From contig CAKTVG010000008.1 in NCBI GenBank assembly GCA_934622035.1, positions 20,218 to 84,217 of the forward strand: a stretch of 64,000 nucleotides of DNA, read 5' to 3'. This document shows positions 26,794 through 37,211 of this stretch, in pieces. The position numbers and the translations under genes are program-made. The notes under the pieces are model-generated. The model was not told where the DNA came from and searched no databases. It worked only from the letters and a program-made list of their open reading frames with translations. This stretch comes from an uncultured Oscillospiraceae bacterium (GTDB lineage Bacteria > Bacillota > Clostridia > Oscillospirales > Oscillospiraceae). The first letter of the stretch is position 1; every line of letters begins with the position of its first letter.

Positions 26794-28425
26794 ATGATGG
26801 TGAAGGCTCTGCTGTTTGACAACGCCGGGGAAATTGAAAAGCTGCTGGCCTTGCAGATCGACTGGGCGGGCTGCGGCGTATCGGAATTGTGCGTCACTTC
26901 CGATTATGCCGAGGCCTGCCGCCTGACGATGGAAAACAAGGTGCATATCATCTTCTGCAACTATGAAATGGAAAACAGCCAGGGACTCCGCCTGATCAAG
27001 CTGATGGAGGGAAATACGGATGTTTTCCTCGTGAACCTGATTCATCAGGATTCCACGGTGCAGCTGAAAAAGCCGCGGATCAAATTCGGCTCAAACTGGA
27101 CCTATCTGTTTTTGCCGACCACGAAGCAGACCGCCGAAAAGCGGCTGAAAAAGATCACGTCAGAGCTTACCCGTCAGGCTGATGAGAAAACCGTGACGGA
27201 ATGCGGCAGGACCTTCCTGCGATATCTGGATATTTATCAGGAGCTGTTCTGGAAGGATCTGTTCAATGGACTCATTCCGGTCACGCGGAACAATATCATG
27301 GAATTTGCCCGCCAGCGCAGGGTTGAGCTGGAATGGAGCGGCTATTACCTGCTGCGCATGAAGTGCCTTTCGGACACAGGCCTACTGAGTAAGTGGACAA
27401 AGCGGGAGAAAATGGGCGCGCTGCGCAATATGTATGTCAGCGTGTTCGACGAGTATCTGCTGTCAACGGTATTTTATGACGAGTACCGCGTTACTGCCGT
27501 TCTGCATGCGCAGGATGGAGAGAAAAAAGACATCGAGGAGATCTTTGCCCGCAGCGAGGAGCTGGTGCGGATCCTGGAGCGGGAGTTCGGCATTCAGTGC
27601 CTGATCTGCGTTTACCGCAGCTGCATCAGCATCGATCAGCTGTGCACCTGCGGCAGGCAGCTGGAGGAGATCACTGAGCGCTATATTGGCGGGCGGACAC
27701 TGGTCGTTTACAGCGATGATACCACGCTTGGCACGCAGCTGCCCATCAGTCAGGCGCGGTTTTTCAAATGGACCATCTTGGCCGAAAGCAATGCCTTTCA
27801 GGCGCTGCGCGAGGATGTGGACGAGTTTTTCATTCGTCTGAAAAACAAAATATTGACGAAGGACGCCGCCTATGCGATCCTGTTTCGCTTCTGGGGGATC
27901 ATCAGCCAGACGGCGAAAAGCCAGCTGCTGGATATGCAGGATTTTGGGTTGGAGGAGGCTGTCAGGATCGTGACCTCCACGCCCCTGATGACGATAGAGG
28001 ATCTGCATCAGCTGTGCAACCGCCTGCTGCAAAAGGTGCAGGCGCTGAACGAGGGCGGACTGGAAACAAAGCAGCTCGTTGAGGCCATTAAGAACTATAT
28101 CAGCGAGAACATCTATTATGATCTCAGTCGGGAAACGATTGCCGAGCAGCTCAAATACCATCCCGACCACCTTTCCCGTGTGTTTAAAAAGGCAACCGGG
28201 GAGACGCTGATTAACTATATTCAGAACGAGAAAATCAAAACGGCGATCTATCTTTTCAAGGAAACCAACCTTTCTGTAAGCCAGGTGGCCGACCGGTTGG
28301 GTTATACGAATTTTTCCTATTTCTCCCAGCTTTTCAAACAGAAGACAGGCTACACCGTGCGCGAATACAAGCGGAAGTACCTGAACAAAACGGACGGCGA
28401 CAATGCAGCTGATCTTCTGAGATAA
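26794..28425 (+). CDS. AraC-family regulator with N-terminal receiver-like domain
   Basis: 543 residues from ATG 26794; TTG 26788 is an alternative with closer ribosome-site spacing. Residues 1-115 have the length and strand pattern of a response-regulator receiver (MVKALLFDNAG; VHIIFCNYEMENSQGLRLI). The phospho-Asp position is Asn and the early acidic pair is incomplete, so phosphorylation is unlikely. A middle domain of about 280 residues resembles the YesN-type linker region. The C-terminal 100 residues are a double HTH (YYDLSRETIAEQLKYHPDHLSRVFKK; QVADRLGYTNFSYFSQLFKQ). Probably the activator of this regulon. Confidence 0.85.
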   Translation: MMVKALLFDNAGEIEKLLALQIDWAGCGVSELCVTSDYAEACRLTMENKVHIIFCNYEMENSQGLRLIKLMEGNTDVFLVNLIHQDSTVQLKKPRIKFGSNWTYLFLPTTKQTAEKRLKKITSELTRQADEKTVTECGRTFLRYLDIYQELFWKDLFNGLIPVTRNNIMEFARQRRVELEWSGYYLLRMKCLSDTGLLSKWTKREKMGALRNMYVSVFDEYLLSTVFYDEYRVTAVLHAQDGEKKDIEEIFARSEELVRILEREFGIQCLICVYRSCISIDQLCTCGRQLEEITERYIGGRTLVVYSDDTTLGTQLPISQARFFKWTILAESNAFQALREDVDEFFIRLKNKILTKDAAYAILFRFWGIISQTAKSQLLDMQDFGLEEAVRIVTSTPLMTIEDLHQLCNRLLQKVQALNEGGLETKQLVEAIKNYISENIYYDLSRETIAEQLKYHPDHLSRVFKKATGETLINYIQNEKIKTAIYLFKETNLSVSQVADRLGYTNFSYFSQLFKQKTGYTVREYKRKYLNKTDGDNAADLLR

Positions 28426-28435
28426 TAATCTTGAG

Positions 28436-28472
28436 ACCGGCGCTCTGCTCTTATGCAGAGCACCGGTTTTTT
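28436..28472 (+). terminator. terminator after the AraC-type regulator
   Basis: A 13-bp stem with one mismatch (28436-28448 with 28455-28467, 6-nt loop) followed by TTTTTT. Confidence 0.85.
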
Positions 28473-28480
28473 CGCGAATG

Positions 28481-28544
28481 TCAGGAAAACAACATTTATT
28501 CCGCGGTTCATTGGTGGAATCGGTACGGCACCGAAGGCTATAAT
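28481..28544 (+). promoter_or_regulatory. catabolic operon promoter: TCAG-motif copy 3 and -10 box
   Basis: TCAGGAAAACAACATTT at 28481-28497, then 41 nt, then TATAAT at 28539-28544. No -35 consensus at the right distance, as expected for an activator-dependent promoter. It precedes the isomerase/dehydrogenase/Tm-1-like genes. Confidence 0.6.
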
Positions 28545-28639
28545 GAAGATGAACTTAAGCCGCAGGAACAGCAAATAACGGGCGGCGGAAGTCATAAAAA
28601 TCTTTGTAAGCCAAAGGCGATATACAGGAGGTAAACAAA

Positions 28640-29551
28640 ATGAAAATTGCGCTGAACATGTTCTCTGTCCGAGAGTCTATGGAAAAGGATCCCGATAAGA
28701 CAATTGAAGAAATTGCCAAAATGGGCTACAACTGGATCGAGATCTACCCCGGCTATGCCGAAGACGGTCTGACCCCGCTGACCAACGGCCTGCACAACCC
28801 CAACCGGGGTGCAAAGGAAGAGAAGGCATGGCTCGACTCTTACGGCATCAAGGTCTTCGGCACGCACTTCGACGACATCATCCTCGACGACCAGTTTATG
28901 TGCGACGCGATGCTACGCTACCATGCGGAGCTGGGCACAGAGAACGTCGGCTACCGCGGCGGCTATTTCTCCGGCCTTGAGCATCTGAAGCGCCGCTGCG
29001 ATGTTTACAACAAGACGGCAAAGATGTGCCACGACCTCGGCATGCGCTTCCACTACCACAACCACTTCTGCGAGTTCCAGAAGTACGAAGGAAAGTACAT
29101 CATGGACTGGATCATGGAATACACGGATCCCGATCTGGTTGACTTTGAGCTGGATACCTACTGGGCAATGCGCGGCGGCGCAGATTACGTCGAGATGATC
29201 AGCCGCTATCCCGGCAGACTGTGCATGATTCATCAGAAGGACTTCCCGAAGAACTACCCGGCCCCGGCCAACCTGTTCAACGGCATTTACGACCCGTCCG
29301 TCGTGTTCGTTACCCCCGGCATGAAGGAGCCGAACAGCTCTGCTTGCCTGACCGCAATCTGCTTCCTCGCCTATGATGCCTACACCGAGATCGGCAACGG
29401 CATTATGGACATCCAGAAGATCATCGACGAAGGCAACCGTGTCGGCTGTCCCGGTATCATGATCGAGCAGGACCGCTCCCAGCTGACGGAGCTGGAGAGC
29501 GCAAGAATCAGCATCGAGAACCTGAAGAAGTATAGAGGAATCGAAGCCTAA
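28640..29551 (+). CDS. sugar phosphate isomerase/epimerase (TIM barrel)
   Basis: 303 residues from ATG 28640 (AGGAGGTAAAC upstream). Xylose-isomerase-like TIM barrel (AP_endonuc_2 family): MKIALNMFSVRESMEKDPDKT, EEIAKMGYNWIEIY, the metal-site histidine and Glu strands FHYHNHFCEF and LVDFELDTYWAMRGG, and CMIHQKDF. VGCPGIMIEQDRS near the end supplies the last metal ligand. The family interconverts keto-sugars or dehydrates inosose-like compounds; the substrate is not evident. First gene of a six- to seven-gene catabolic operon with two dehydrogenases. Confidence 0.88.
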   Translation: MKIALNMFSVRESMEKDPDKTIEEIAKMGYNWIEIYPGYAEDGLTPLTNGLHNPNRGAKEEKAWLDSYGIKVFGTHFDDIILDDQFMCDAMLRYHAELGTENVGYRGGYFSGLEHLKRRCDVYNKTAKMCHDLGMRFHYHNHFCEFQKYEGKYIMDWIMEYTDPDLVDFELDTYWAMRGGADYVEMISRYPGRLCMIHQKDFPKNYPAPANLFNGIYDPSVVFVTPGMKEPNSSACLTAICFLAYDAYTEIGNGIMDIQKIIDEGNRVGCPGIMIEQDRSQLTELESARISIENLKKYRGIEA

Positions 29552-29558
29552 TGACAAC

Positions 29559-29584
29559 GAGGGGTAGGCGAGCGCCTGCCCCTC
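29559..29584 (+). other. intercistronic hairpin
   Basis: An 11-bp GC-rich stem with one wobble pair (29559-29569 with 29574-29584, loop GAGC), in the 54-nt gap before the first dehydrogenase gene. Only a short T/C tract follows. It may be an attenuator or mRNA stabiliser. Confidence 0.5.
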
Positions 29585-29605
29585 TCTTAGAAAAGGAGAA
29601 GCAAC

Positions 29606-30706
29606 ATGGCAAAAATCAAGATCGGCATTGTCGGCTGTGGCGGCATTGCAAACGGGAAGCATTTCCCGGCGCTGAAGAATTTTACCGACCGGATGGAGAT
29701 CGTTGCGTTCTGCGATATTGTCCCCGAGCGCGCCGAGAAAGCCGCTGCGGAATTCGGTTCCACGGCTAAGGTTTATACGGATTACCGCGAGCTTATCGCG
29801 AATCCGGAGGTTGAAGTCGTCTATGTGCTGACGCCCAACGTCTCTCACTGTGAGATCACAGTCTGCGCCTTTGAGGCTGGCAAGCATGTGTTCTGCGAGA
29901 AGCCAATGGCCAGCACCTCGGCGGACGCACAGAAAATGCTTGACGCCTGGAAAAAATCGGGCAAGAAGTTTACCATAGGCTATCAGAACCGTTTCCGTCC
30001 GGAGGTGCGCTGCCTGAAGGCGGCCTGCGAGCGCGGTGAGCTGGGCGAAATCTATTTTGCAAAGGCGCACGCTGTCCGCAGACGCGCGGTTCCCACCTGG
30101 GGCGTGTTCCCCAATAAGGCGCTGCAGGGCGGCGGCCCGCTGATCGACATCGGCACGCATGCGCTGGACCTGACGCTCTGGATGATGCAGAACTATGACA
30201 TCGAGAGCGTCAAGGGCTCTGTCTTCTACAAGCTGGGGCACCTGCCCGAAGCCACCGAGGGCAACATCTTCGGCAAGTGGGACCCCGAAACCTACGAGGT
30301 CGAGGACTCCGCGTTTGGCTTTATCACGATGAAAAATGGCGCGACCATCGAGCTGGAGGCATCCTGGGCGCTGAACATTCTGGAGTCCAGAGAGGCATCC
30401 ACGACGCTCTGCGGAACGCTAGCGGGCGCGGAGATCCGTTCCGGCATGAGCTATCCCAAGGACGAGCTGATCATGAACCGCGGCGCCAACGGGCTGCTGC
30501 TTGAGGAGCATATTTCCGAGACTGCCGGCGTAGCCTATTTTGAGGGCGCGACGGAGGCTCCCGGCGTTCTGGAGGCAGATCAGTGGCTGCGTGCTATTGA
30601 GACGGATTCCGAGCCGCTGGTCAAGCCGGAGGAGGCCTTCCGCGTGACGAAGGTTCTGGAGGCAATCTACCGTTCGGCCGAAACCAGACAGGAAATCAGA
30701 TTCTAA
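29606..30706 (+). CDS. Gfo/Idh/MocA-family NAD(P)-dependent sugar dehydrogenase (first)
   Basis: 366 residues. N-terminal Rossmann fold IKIGIVGCGGIANGKHFPAL with VVYVLTPNVSHCEI and the family EKPMA motif (HVFCEKPMASTSADAQ, about 93-108). The C-terminal GFO_IDH_MocA_C domain contains the catalytic region GGGPLIDIGTHALDLTLWMM (about 174-193). It oxidises or reduces a hydroxyl of a sugar, inositol or sugar acid. Placed between two isomerase-like TIM barrels, which suggests an oxidation-isomerisation route for the imported sugar. Starts 54 nt after the upstream isomerase gene, ribosome site AAAGGAG. Confidence 0.93.
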   Translation: MAKIKIGIVGCGGIANGKHFPALKNFTDRMEIVAFCDIVPERAEKAAAEFGSTAKVYTDYRELIANPEVEVVYVLTPNVSHCEITVCAFEAGKHVFCEKPMASTSADAQKMLDAWKKSGKKFTIGYQNRFRPEVRCLKAACERGELGEIYFAKAHAVRRRAVPTWGVFPNKALQGGGPLIDIGTHALDLTLWMMQNYDIESVKGSVFYKLGHLPEATEGNIFGKWDPETYEVEDSAFGFITMKNGATIELEASWALNILESREASTTLCGTLAGAEIRSGMSYPKDELIMNRGANGLLLEEHISETAGVAYFEGATEAPGVLEADQWLRAIETDSEPLVKPEEAFRVTKVLEAIYRSAETRQEIRF

Positions 30707-30721
30707 GGCGAGGGCTGGATT

Positions 30722-31636
30722 ATGAAGATGGGTTTTATTACGGCGATTCTCGAAGACTACTCCTTTGAAGAGGTCATCGATTTCGCTTCAGCGCATGGAT
30801 TTTCCTGTGTGGAGCTGGCCTGCTGGCCCAGCGGAAAAGCGGAACGGCGCTATGCCGGTGTCAGCCATCTGGATGTGGATGCGCTGGATGAGGCAAAGGT
30901 GCACTATGTGCAGGAGTACTGCAAAAAGCGCGGCGTGGAGATTTCGTCCCTGGCGTTTTATCCGAACACTATGGACCCGGATCTGGAAAAACGCGCGGCC
31001 AACATCGAGCACCTGAAAAAACTGATCGTGGCAAGCCGCAGACTCGGTGTCGGCATGGTGACAACCTTCATCGGTCGGGATCAGACGAAGAGCGTGGAAG
31101 AGAACTTTGAGCTGTTCGACCGGATCTGGCCGGAGATCATCCGCTTTGCGGAAGAAAATCAGGTGCGCATCGGCATTGAAAACTGCCCAATGCTGTTTGG
31201 CAGAGAGCAGTGGCCCGGCGGCCAGAATCTGGCCTGCACGCCGGAAATCTGGCGGGAGATGTTCCGCCGGATCCCCAGCCCCTATTTCGGCCTGAACTAT
31301 GACCCCAGCCATTTCGTATGGCAGATGATGGATTATATCTCTCCAATCTATGAGTTCAAGGATCGGATCTTCCACGTGCATTTTAAGGATATCAAGCTCT
31401 ATCCGGAGCGACTGAAGCAGACCGGTATTCTGGCGTATCCTTTGCAGTATATGCAGCCGAAGCTGCCAGGCCTTGGCGATGTGGATTGGGGCAGATATGT
31501 CTCCGCGCTGACTGACATCGGCTATGACGGCTATGCCTGCATTGAGGTCGAGGACCGGGCCTTCGAGGGCTCCAGAGAAAAGGTTGAGAATTCTCTCGTG
31601 CTGAGCAAGCGGTATTTGGACCAGTTTGTGATTTGA
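30722..31636 (+). CDS. sugar phosphate isomerase/epimerase (second, TIM barrel)
   Basis: 304 residues. Typical N-terminus MKMGFITAILEDYSFEEVIDFA, then HGFSCVELACWPSG and a conserved KRGVEISSLAFYPNTMDP. Metal-site strands: IGIENCPMLFG (Glu), GLNYDPSHFVWQMMD (Asp/His), FHVHFKDIKLY (His) and GYACIEVEDRAFEGS (Glu). This four-ligand set is complete for a divalent-metal TIM-barrel isomerase. It differs from the 28640 protein in length of loops and active-site strands, so it likely acts on a different intermediate. 15 nt after the dehydrogenase gene. Confidence 0.9.
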   Translation: MKMGFITAILEDYSFEEVIDFASAHGFSCVELACWPSGKAERRYAGVSHLDVDALDEAKVHYVQEYCKKRGVEISSLAFYPNTMDPDLEKRAANIEHLKKLIVASRRLGVGMVTTFIGRDQTKSVEENFELFDRIWPEIIRFAEENQVRIGIENCPMLFGREQWPGGQNLACTPEIWREMFRRIPSPYFGLNYDPSHFVWQMMDYISPIYEFKDRIFHVHFKDIKLYPERLKQTGILAYPLQYMQPKLPGLGDVDWGRYVSALTDIGYDGYACIEVEDRAFEGSREKVENSLVLSKRYLDQFVI

Positions 31637-31658
31637 ATCGCAGAACAGGAGGGCTTCT

Positions 31659-32876
31659 ATGAAGACGATTGCAATTGCGGGCACATTTGACACAAAGGGT
31701 CGGGAATTGTCCTATATCAAAGAGAAAATCGAGGCGCAGGGCGTTCGGACGCTGTGCATTAATACCGGCGTGTTCACGCCCTCGATTACCCCGGATGTTT
31801 CCAATCGGGAAATTGCGGCCGCAGCCGGTGCGGATATGGATGAGATCATCGCACGCAAGGACCGGGCAATGGCAACTGCCGCTCTGGCGGAAGGGATGGA
31901 GAAGCTGCTTCCCCGGCTGTATGCACAGGGTAAGCTGGATGGCATTATTTCTATCGGCGGCTCCGGTGGAACCTCTATGGTAACGCCTGCCATGCGTGCA
32001 CTGCCGCTCGGTGTGCCGAAGGTGATGGTTTCCACGATGGCTTCGGGTGACGTTTCCGCTTACGTTGGCACCAGCGATATTATGATGCTCCCGGCCATTG
32101 TGGACGTGGAGGGACTGAACCAGATATCCATGACAGTGTTCAACAATGCCGTCAACGCGATTGTCGGCATGGTGAAGAACCGAACCGAGATTGTCGCGGA
32201 CGGGAAGCCCCTGCTGGCGGCGACGATGTTCGGTGTCACAACGCCGTGCATTAAAACGGCCAAGGCATATCTGGAGGCGCAGGGCTACGAGGTGCTCGTG
32301 TTCCACGCCACGGGCAGCGGCGGAAGGACGATGGAAGACCTCATCCGCGGCGGATTTATCAAGGGCGTGCTGGATATCACGACGACGGAATGGTGCGACG
32401 AGGTCGTCGGCGGCGTTCTGACTGCCGGACCGCACCGTCTGGAGGCGGCTGCCGCGATGGGAATCCCGCAGGTTGTATCCGTGGGTGCACTGGACATGGT
32501 CAATTTTGGCCCATATGAGACGGTGCCGGAGAAATTTAAGGGCAGAAAGCTCTACCGGCATAACCCGACCGTGACGCTGATGCGCACGACGGCGGAGGAA
32601 ATGCGTCAGATCGGCAGTAAAATCGCCGAAAAACTCAACCTGGCGCGCGGGAAGACCGTGCTACTTCTGCCCCGGAAGGGCCTTTCCGGAATAGACGTGG
32701 AGGGTGCGCCCTTCTATGACGCGCAGGCGGACGAGGCGCTGTTTGAAACGCTTCGGGAGAAGATCAGCAGCCGGGTAGAGCTGATTGAAATGGAAAATGC
32801 GGTCAATGATGAGGCGTTTGCCATGGCGGCGGCGCAGAAGCTGATCGAACTGATGAAGAACAAAACCACAAATTGA
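31659..32876 (+). CDS. Tm-1-like ATP-binding domain protein (UPF0261 family)
   Basis: 405 residues. Start [20 protein letters not shown] is the UPF0261/Tm-1 N-terminal signature. [27 protein letters not shown] (about 90-116), [17 protein letters not shown] and [18 protein letters not shown] continue the match. It corresponds to the N-terminal half of the plant antiviral protein Tm-1, which binds ATP; the bacterial role is unestablished. The following gene encodes the C-terminal TIM-barrel half. The pair within a sugar catabolic operon suggests a metabolic enzyme acting on a sugar-derived acid; this is inference. Confidence 0.9.
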   Translation: MKTIAIAGTFDTKGRELSYIKEKIEAQGVRTLCINTGVFTPSITPDVSNREIAAAAGADMDEIIARKDRAMATAALAEGMEKLLPRLYAQGKLDGIISIGGSGGTSMVTPAMRALPLGVPKVMVSTMASGDVSAYVGTSDIMMLPAIVDVEGLNQISMTVFNNAVNAIVGMVKNRTEIVADGKPLLAATMFGVTTPCIKTAKAYLEAQGYEVLVFHATGSGGRTMEDLIRGGFIKGVLDITTTEWCDEVVGGVLTAGPHRLEAAAAMGIPQVVSVGALDMVNFGPYETVPEKFKGRKLYRHNPTVTLMRTTAEEMRQIGSKIAEKLNLARGKTVLLLPRKGLSGIDVEGAPFYDAQADEALFETLREKISSRVELIEMENAVNDEAFAMAAAQKLIELMKNKTTN

Positions 32877-32890
32877 ATGGAGGAGCAAAC

Positions 32891-33721
32891 ATGTTATTCA
32901 AATCCCGTCAAGAAATTTTAGCGGACTTCCGAGCGCAGATTGCGCAGGGGAAGATCCTCGTCGGCGTCGGCGCCGGTACCGGCATTACGGCCAAGTGCTC
33001 GGAAAAAGCGGGCGTGGATATGCTGATCATCTATAATTCCGGTCGCTTCCGTATGGCTGGCCGCGGTTCCCTTTCCGGACTGCTTGCCTATGGCGATGCC
33101 AATAAGATCGTGGTGGAAATGGGCTATGAGGTTCTGCCGGTTGTCAAAAAGACGCCGGTGCTTGCCGGTGTGTGCGGCACGGACCCCTTCCGCGTGATGG
33201 ATATCTATCTGAAGGAGCTGAAGGCGCAGGGCTTTAACGGCGTGCAGAATTTCCCGACTGTGGGCCTGATCGACGGTGTGTTCCGCCAGAATCTGGAGGA
33301 GACCGGAATGGGCTACGGCCTTGAGGTCGATATGATCCGCAAGGCGCATGAGCTGGACATGGTGACCTGCCCCTACGTTTTCGACGCAGAGCAGGCGCGT
33401 GCAATGGCCGAAGCGGGCGCAGACTGCCTCGTCGCGCACATGGGCCTGACGACAAAGGGCTCCATCGGCGCTGAGACTGCCAAGACGCTTGACGATTGCA
33501 TTCCGCTGATTCGCGAAATCATTGCTGCCGGGCGCGAGGTGAATCCCGACATTATGGTTATCTGCCACGGCGGCCCGATCGCCGACCCGGAGGATGCGGC
33601 GTATATTATTCGAAATGTGCCGGAAATCGACGGCTTCTTCGGCGCTTCCTCCATTGAGCGTCTGGCCTCTGAGCGCGGCATGACTGCGCAGGCGGCAGCG
33701 TTCAAGGCAATCAGCAAATAA
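32891..33721 (+). CDS. TIM-barrel phosphoenolpyruvate hydrolase-like protein (Tm-1 C-terminal-like)
   Basis: 276 residues from ATG 32891 (GGAGGA upstream). The pattern [36 protein letters not shown], then [60 protein letters not shown] and [10 protein letters not shown] matches the PEP_hydrolase/Tm-1 C-terminal family. It has the carboxylate- and metal-binding style of the PEP-mutase/isocitrate-lyase-like barrel. 14 nt after its partner gene. Likely catalyses C-C or C-O cleavage on a small acid, but no specific substrate is supported. Confidence 0.88.
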   Translation: MLFKSRQEILADFRAQIAQGKILVGVGAGTGITAKCSEKAGVDMLIIYNSGRFRMAGRGSLSGLLAYGDANKIVVEMGYEVLPVVKKTPVLAGVCGTDPFRVMDIYLKELKAQGFNGVQNFPTVGLIDGVFRQNLEETGMGYGLEVDMIRKAHELDMVTCPYVFDAEQARAMAEAGADCLVAHMGLTTKGSIGAETAKTLDDCIPLIREIIAAGREVNPDIMVICHGGPIADPEDAAYIIRNVPEIDGFFGASSIERLASERGMTAQAAAFKAISK

Positions 33722-33730
33722 GGAGACCGG

Positions 33731-33768
33731 AATGGAACAGGGAACGGCGCTTCTCTGTTCCATTTTCT
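33731..33768 (+). terminator. hairpin with T-rich tail between operon segments
   Basis: A perfect 10-bp stem (33731-33740 with 33755-33764) followed by TTCTAT. Probably a partial terminator that sets off the last two genes. Confidence 0.55.
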
Positions 33769-33793
33769 ATATTATAAAGGAGAAATTGTGATT

Positions 33794-34918
33794 ATGAAAA
33801 CACCATTGAGAATTGCGCTTCTTGGCTGCGGCGGAATGGGAAGCGGGCACGCCCTTGCAATTTCTGGCGAGGATCAGAAAAAACCGGAGTTTCTAACATA
33901 TGACGTATACTCGGAACGTCAGATCGAGATCAGCCCACTGGCGGACAAGCTGGTGCTGGCGGGAATCTACGACATTGACGAGGCGCGGATGCGCTGGGTC
34001 GCCGAAAAGGGCTGGCACTGCTACGGGAGCTACGAGGAGATTTTGAACGACGAGACGGTGGACGCGGTCCTGATCGCGACGCCGAACCACTTGCACAAGG
34101 CGCAGGCTATACAGGCGCTGCGCGCGGGAAAGCATGTGCTCTGCGAAAAGCCGGTCATGCTTAGCTCACAGGATCTGCTGGACGTCATGGCGGTCGCAAA
34201 GGAAGAGGGACTGGTGTTCTATCCCCGCCAGAACCGCCGCTGGGACTATGATTATCTGGTGGCAAAAAAGGTTTTTGACGACGGCATTCTGGGCGAGGTC
34301 TTCTCCGTGGAGACGACGCTGGTCGGCTCCAGAGGAATTCCGGGCGACTGGCGCAAGATCAAAGCCTGCGGCGGCGGAATGATGCTCGACTGGGGCGTGC
34401 ACGTTCTCGACCGGCTCCTGATGATGATTCCCGGAAAGATCAGCTCCGTGTATTGCCGGTGCAGCCATGTCACAAGCGACGAATGCGACGACGGCTTCCG
34501 CGCGTGGCTGAATTTTGAAAGCGGTCTTACTGCGCAGGTCGTGGTGAGCACCTGCAACTTTATCGACACGCCGCACTGGTACATCGCCGGACGCGAGGGA
34601 ACGGCAGTGATCAAGGGCTTCAACGCCGAAGGAAAGATCGTCCGCACGACCAACTGGTATGAGGGAGAGGTCAAGCCGATTCAGGCGGGCGAGGGACTGA
34701 CCAAAACGATGGCGCCGCGCACATCTTCCTCCACAGAGGAGCTGCCGCTGCCGCAGGTTGTGGTGGACAGAAACGCGCTCTACGCCAACTTTGTTGACAC
34801 GGTTAATAAAATCGCAGAGCAGATCGTGACGCCGGAGGAGGCGCTGCGCTGCCTGCGGCTGATGGAGACGCTGTTCCGCTCGGACGAGGAGAACGCCGTG
34901 CTCCCATTTGAAAGCTGA
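33794..34918 (+). CDS. Gfo/Idh/MocA-family NAD(P)-dependent sugar dehydrogenase (second)
   Basis: 374 residues from ATG 33794; a GTG at 33788 has better spacing to AAGGAG and is an alternative start. Rossmann motif RIALLGCGGMGSGHALAI, then VLIATPNHLHKAQAIQALRAGKHVLCEKPVMLSSQD with EKP near residue 118. The catalytic segment is CGGGMMLDWGVHVLDRLLMM. The N-terminal domain has an insertion around residues 30-50. Different enough from the 29606 protein to expect a different substrate. Overlaps the acetyltransferase start by 1 nt (TGATG). Confidence 0.92.
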   Translation: MKTPLRIALLGCGGMGSGHALAISGEDQKKPEFLTYDVYSERQIEISPLADKLVLAGIYDIDEARMRWVAEKGWHCYGSYEEILNDETVDAVLIATPNHLHKAQAIQALRAGKHVLCEKPVMLSSQDLLDVMAVAKEEGLVFYPRQNRRWDYDYLVAKKVFDDGILGEVFSVETTLVGSRGIPGDWRKIKACGGGMMLDWGVHVLDRLLMMIPGKISSVYCRCSHVTSDECDDGFRAWLNFESGLTAQVVVSTCNFIDTPHWYIAGREGTAVIKGFNAEGKIVRTTNWYEGEVKPIQAGEGLTKTMAPRTSSSTEELPLPQVVVDRNALYANFVDTVNKIAEQIVTPEEALRCLRLMETLFRSDEENAVLPFES

Positions 34919-35541
34919 TGCGCGAGGAAGAGAAGATCTTCGCAGGGCGGTTTTATACGCCCTCAAAGCCCGAACTCCGGCAATTAAAGCGGACCGCGCA
35001 CAACCTGAATCAGGCGTACAATGCCTGCTATGAGGACGAGCAGGAAAAACGGGACGCAATTCTCCGGCAGCTGCTGGGGCAGATCGGCGACCGCTTTTTC
35101 CTGCAGGGGCCGATCTATTTCCACTATGGCTCGCACACGAAAATCGGCTGTGACTTCTTTGCAAACTTTAATTTCACGGTGCAGGACGACGCGGAGGTCA
35201 CCATTGGCGACCGCTGCTGCTTTGGCCCGAATGTGACCATTGTCACGCCGCTGCATCCCATGCTGCCGGAGGAGCGGGCCGCCTTCCCGGACGAAAACGG
35301 GGAGATGCGGCACATGTGCTACGCAAAGCCGGTCCACATCGGTAGCGACTGCTGGTTCGGCGCGAACGTGGTCGTCTGCCCCGGCGTCCGGATCGGGGAC
35401 GGCTGCGTCATCGGCGCGGGCAGCGTTGTCCTCAGAGACATTCCGGCCGGGAACTTTGCAGCGGGGAATCCGTGCAGGGTGATCCGCTCGCTGACGGAGA
35501 AGGACAGCCTGCGCGGACACAGGGAGCTGTACGGCGAATAA
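34918..35541 (+). CDS. sugar O-acetyltransferase (maltose/galactoside acetyltransferase type)
   Basis: 207 residues. The N-terminal helical Mac domain (EEEKIFAGRFYTPSKPELRQLKRTAHNLNQAYN) is followed by a left-handed beta-helix: GPIYFHYGSHTKIGCDFFANFNFTVQDDAEVTIGDRCCFGPNVTIVTPLHPM with the catalytic His, then WFGANVVVCPGVRIGDGCVIGAGSVVLRDIPAGNFAAGNPCRVIRSL. It transfers acetyl from acetyl-CoA to a sugar hydroxyl, perhaps detoxifying non-metabolised sugar. Translationally coupled to the dehydrogenase. Last gene of the regulon before a strong terminator. Confidence 0.93.
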   Translation: MREEEKIFAGRFYTPSKPELRQLKRTAHNLNQAYNACYEDEQEKRDAILRQLLGQIGDRFFLQGPIYFHYGSHTKIGCDFFANFNFTVQDDAEVTIGDRCCFGPNVTIVTPLHPMLPEERAAFPDENGEMRHMCYAKPVHIGSDCWFGANVVVCPGVRIGDGCVIGAGSVVLRDIPAGNFAAGNPCRVIRSLTEKDSLRGHRELYGE

Positions 35542-35543
35542 CA

Positions 35544-35585
35544 AAAACCGGGGAATGCCGAAAGCTTCGGCATTCCCCGGTTTTC
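35544..35585. terminator. bidirectional terminator between the sugar regulon and gdhA
   Basis: Perfect 15-bp stem (35548-35562 with 35566-35580, 3-nt loop) flanked by A-run and T-run, serving both convergent genes. Confidence 0.92.
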
Positions 35586-35602
35586 AGAGTTTCCTTAGAA
35601 AA

Positions 35603-37163
<1,561 letters not shown>

Positions 37164-37200
37164 AAATTGCCGCCGTTTCGATTGGAAACGGCGGCAATTT
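37164..37200 (-). terminator. terminator of the CBS-domain gene
   Basis: Perfect 16-bp stem (37164-37179 with 37185-37200). The A/T-rich base of the stem and flanks give a U-tract on the minus strand. Confidence 0.8.
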
Positions 37201-37211
37201 GATTCGTTTGG

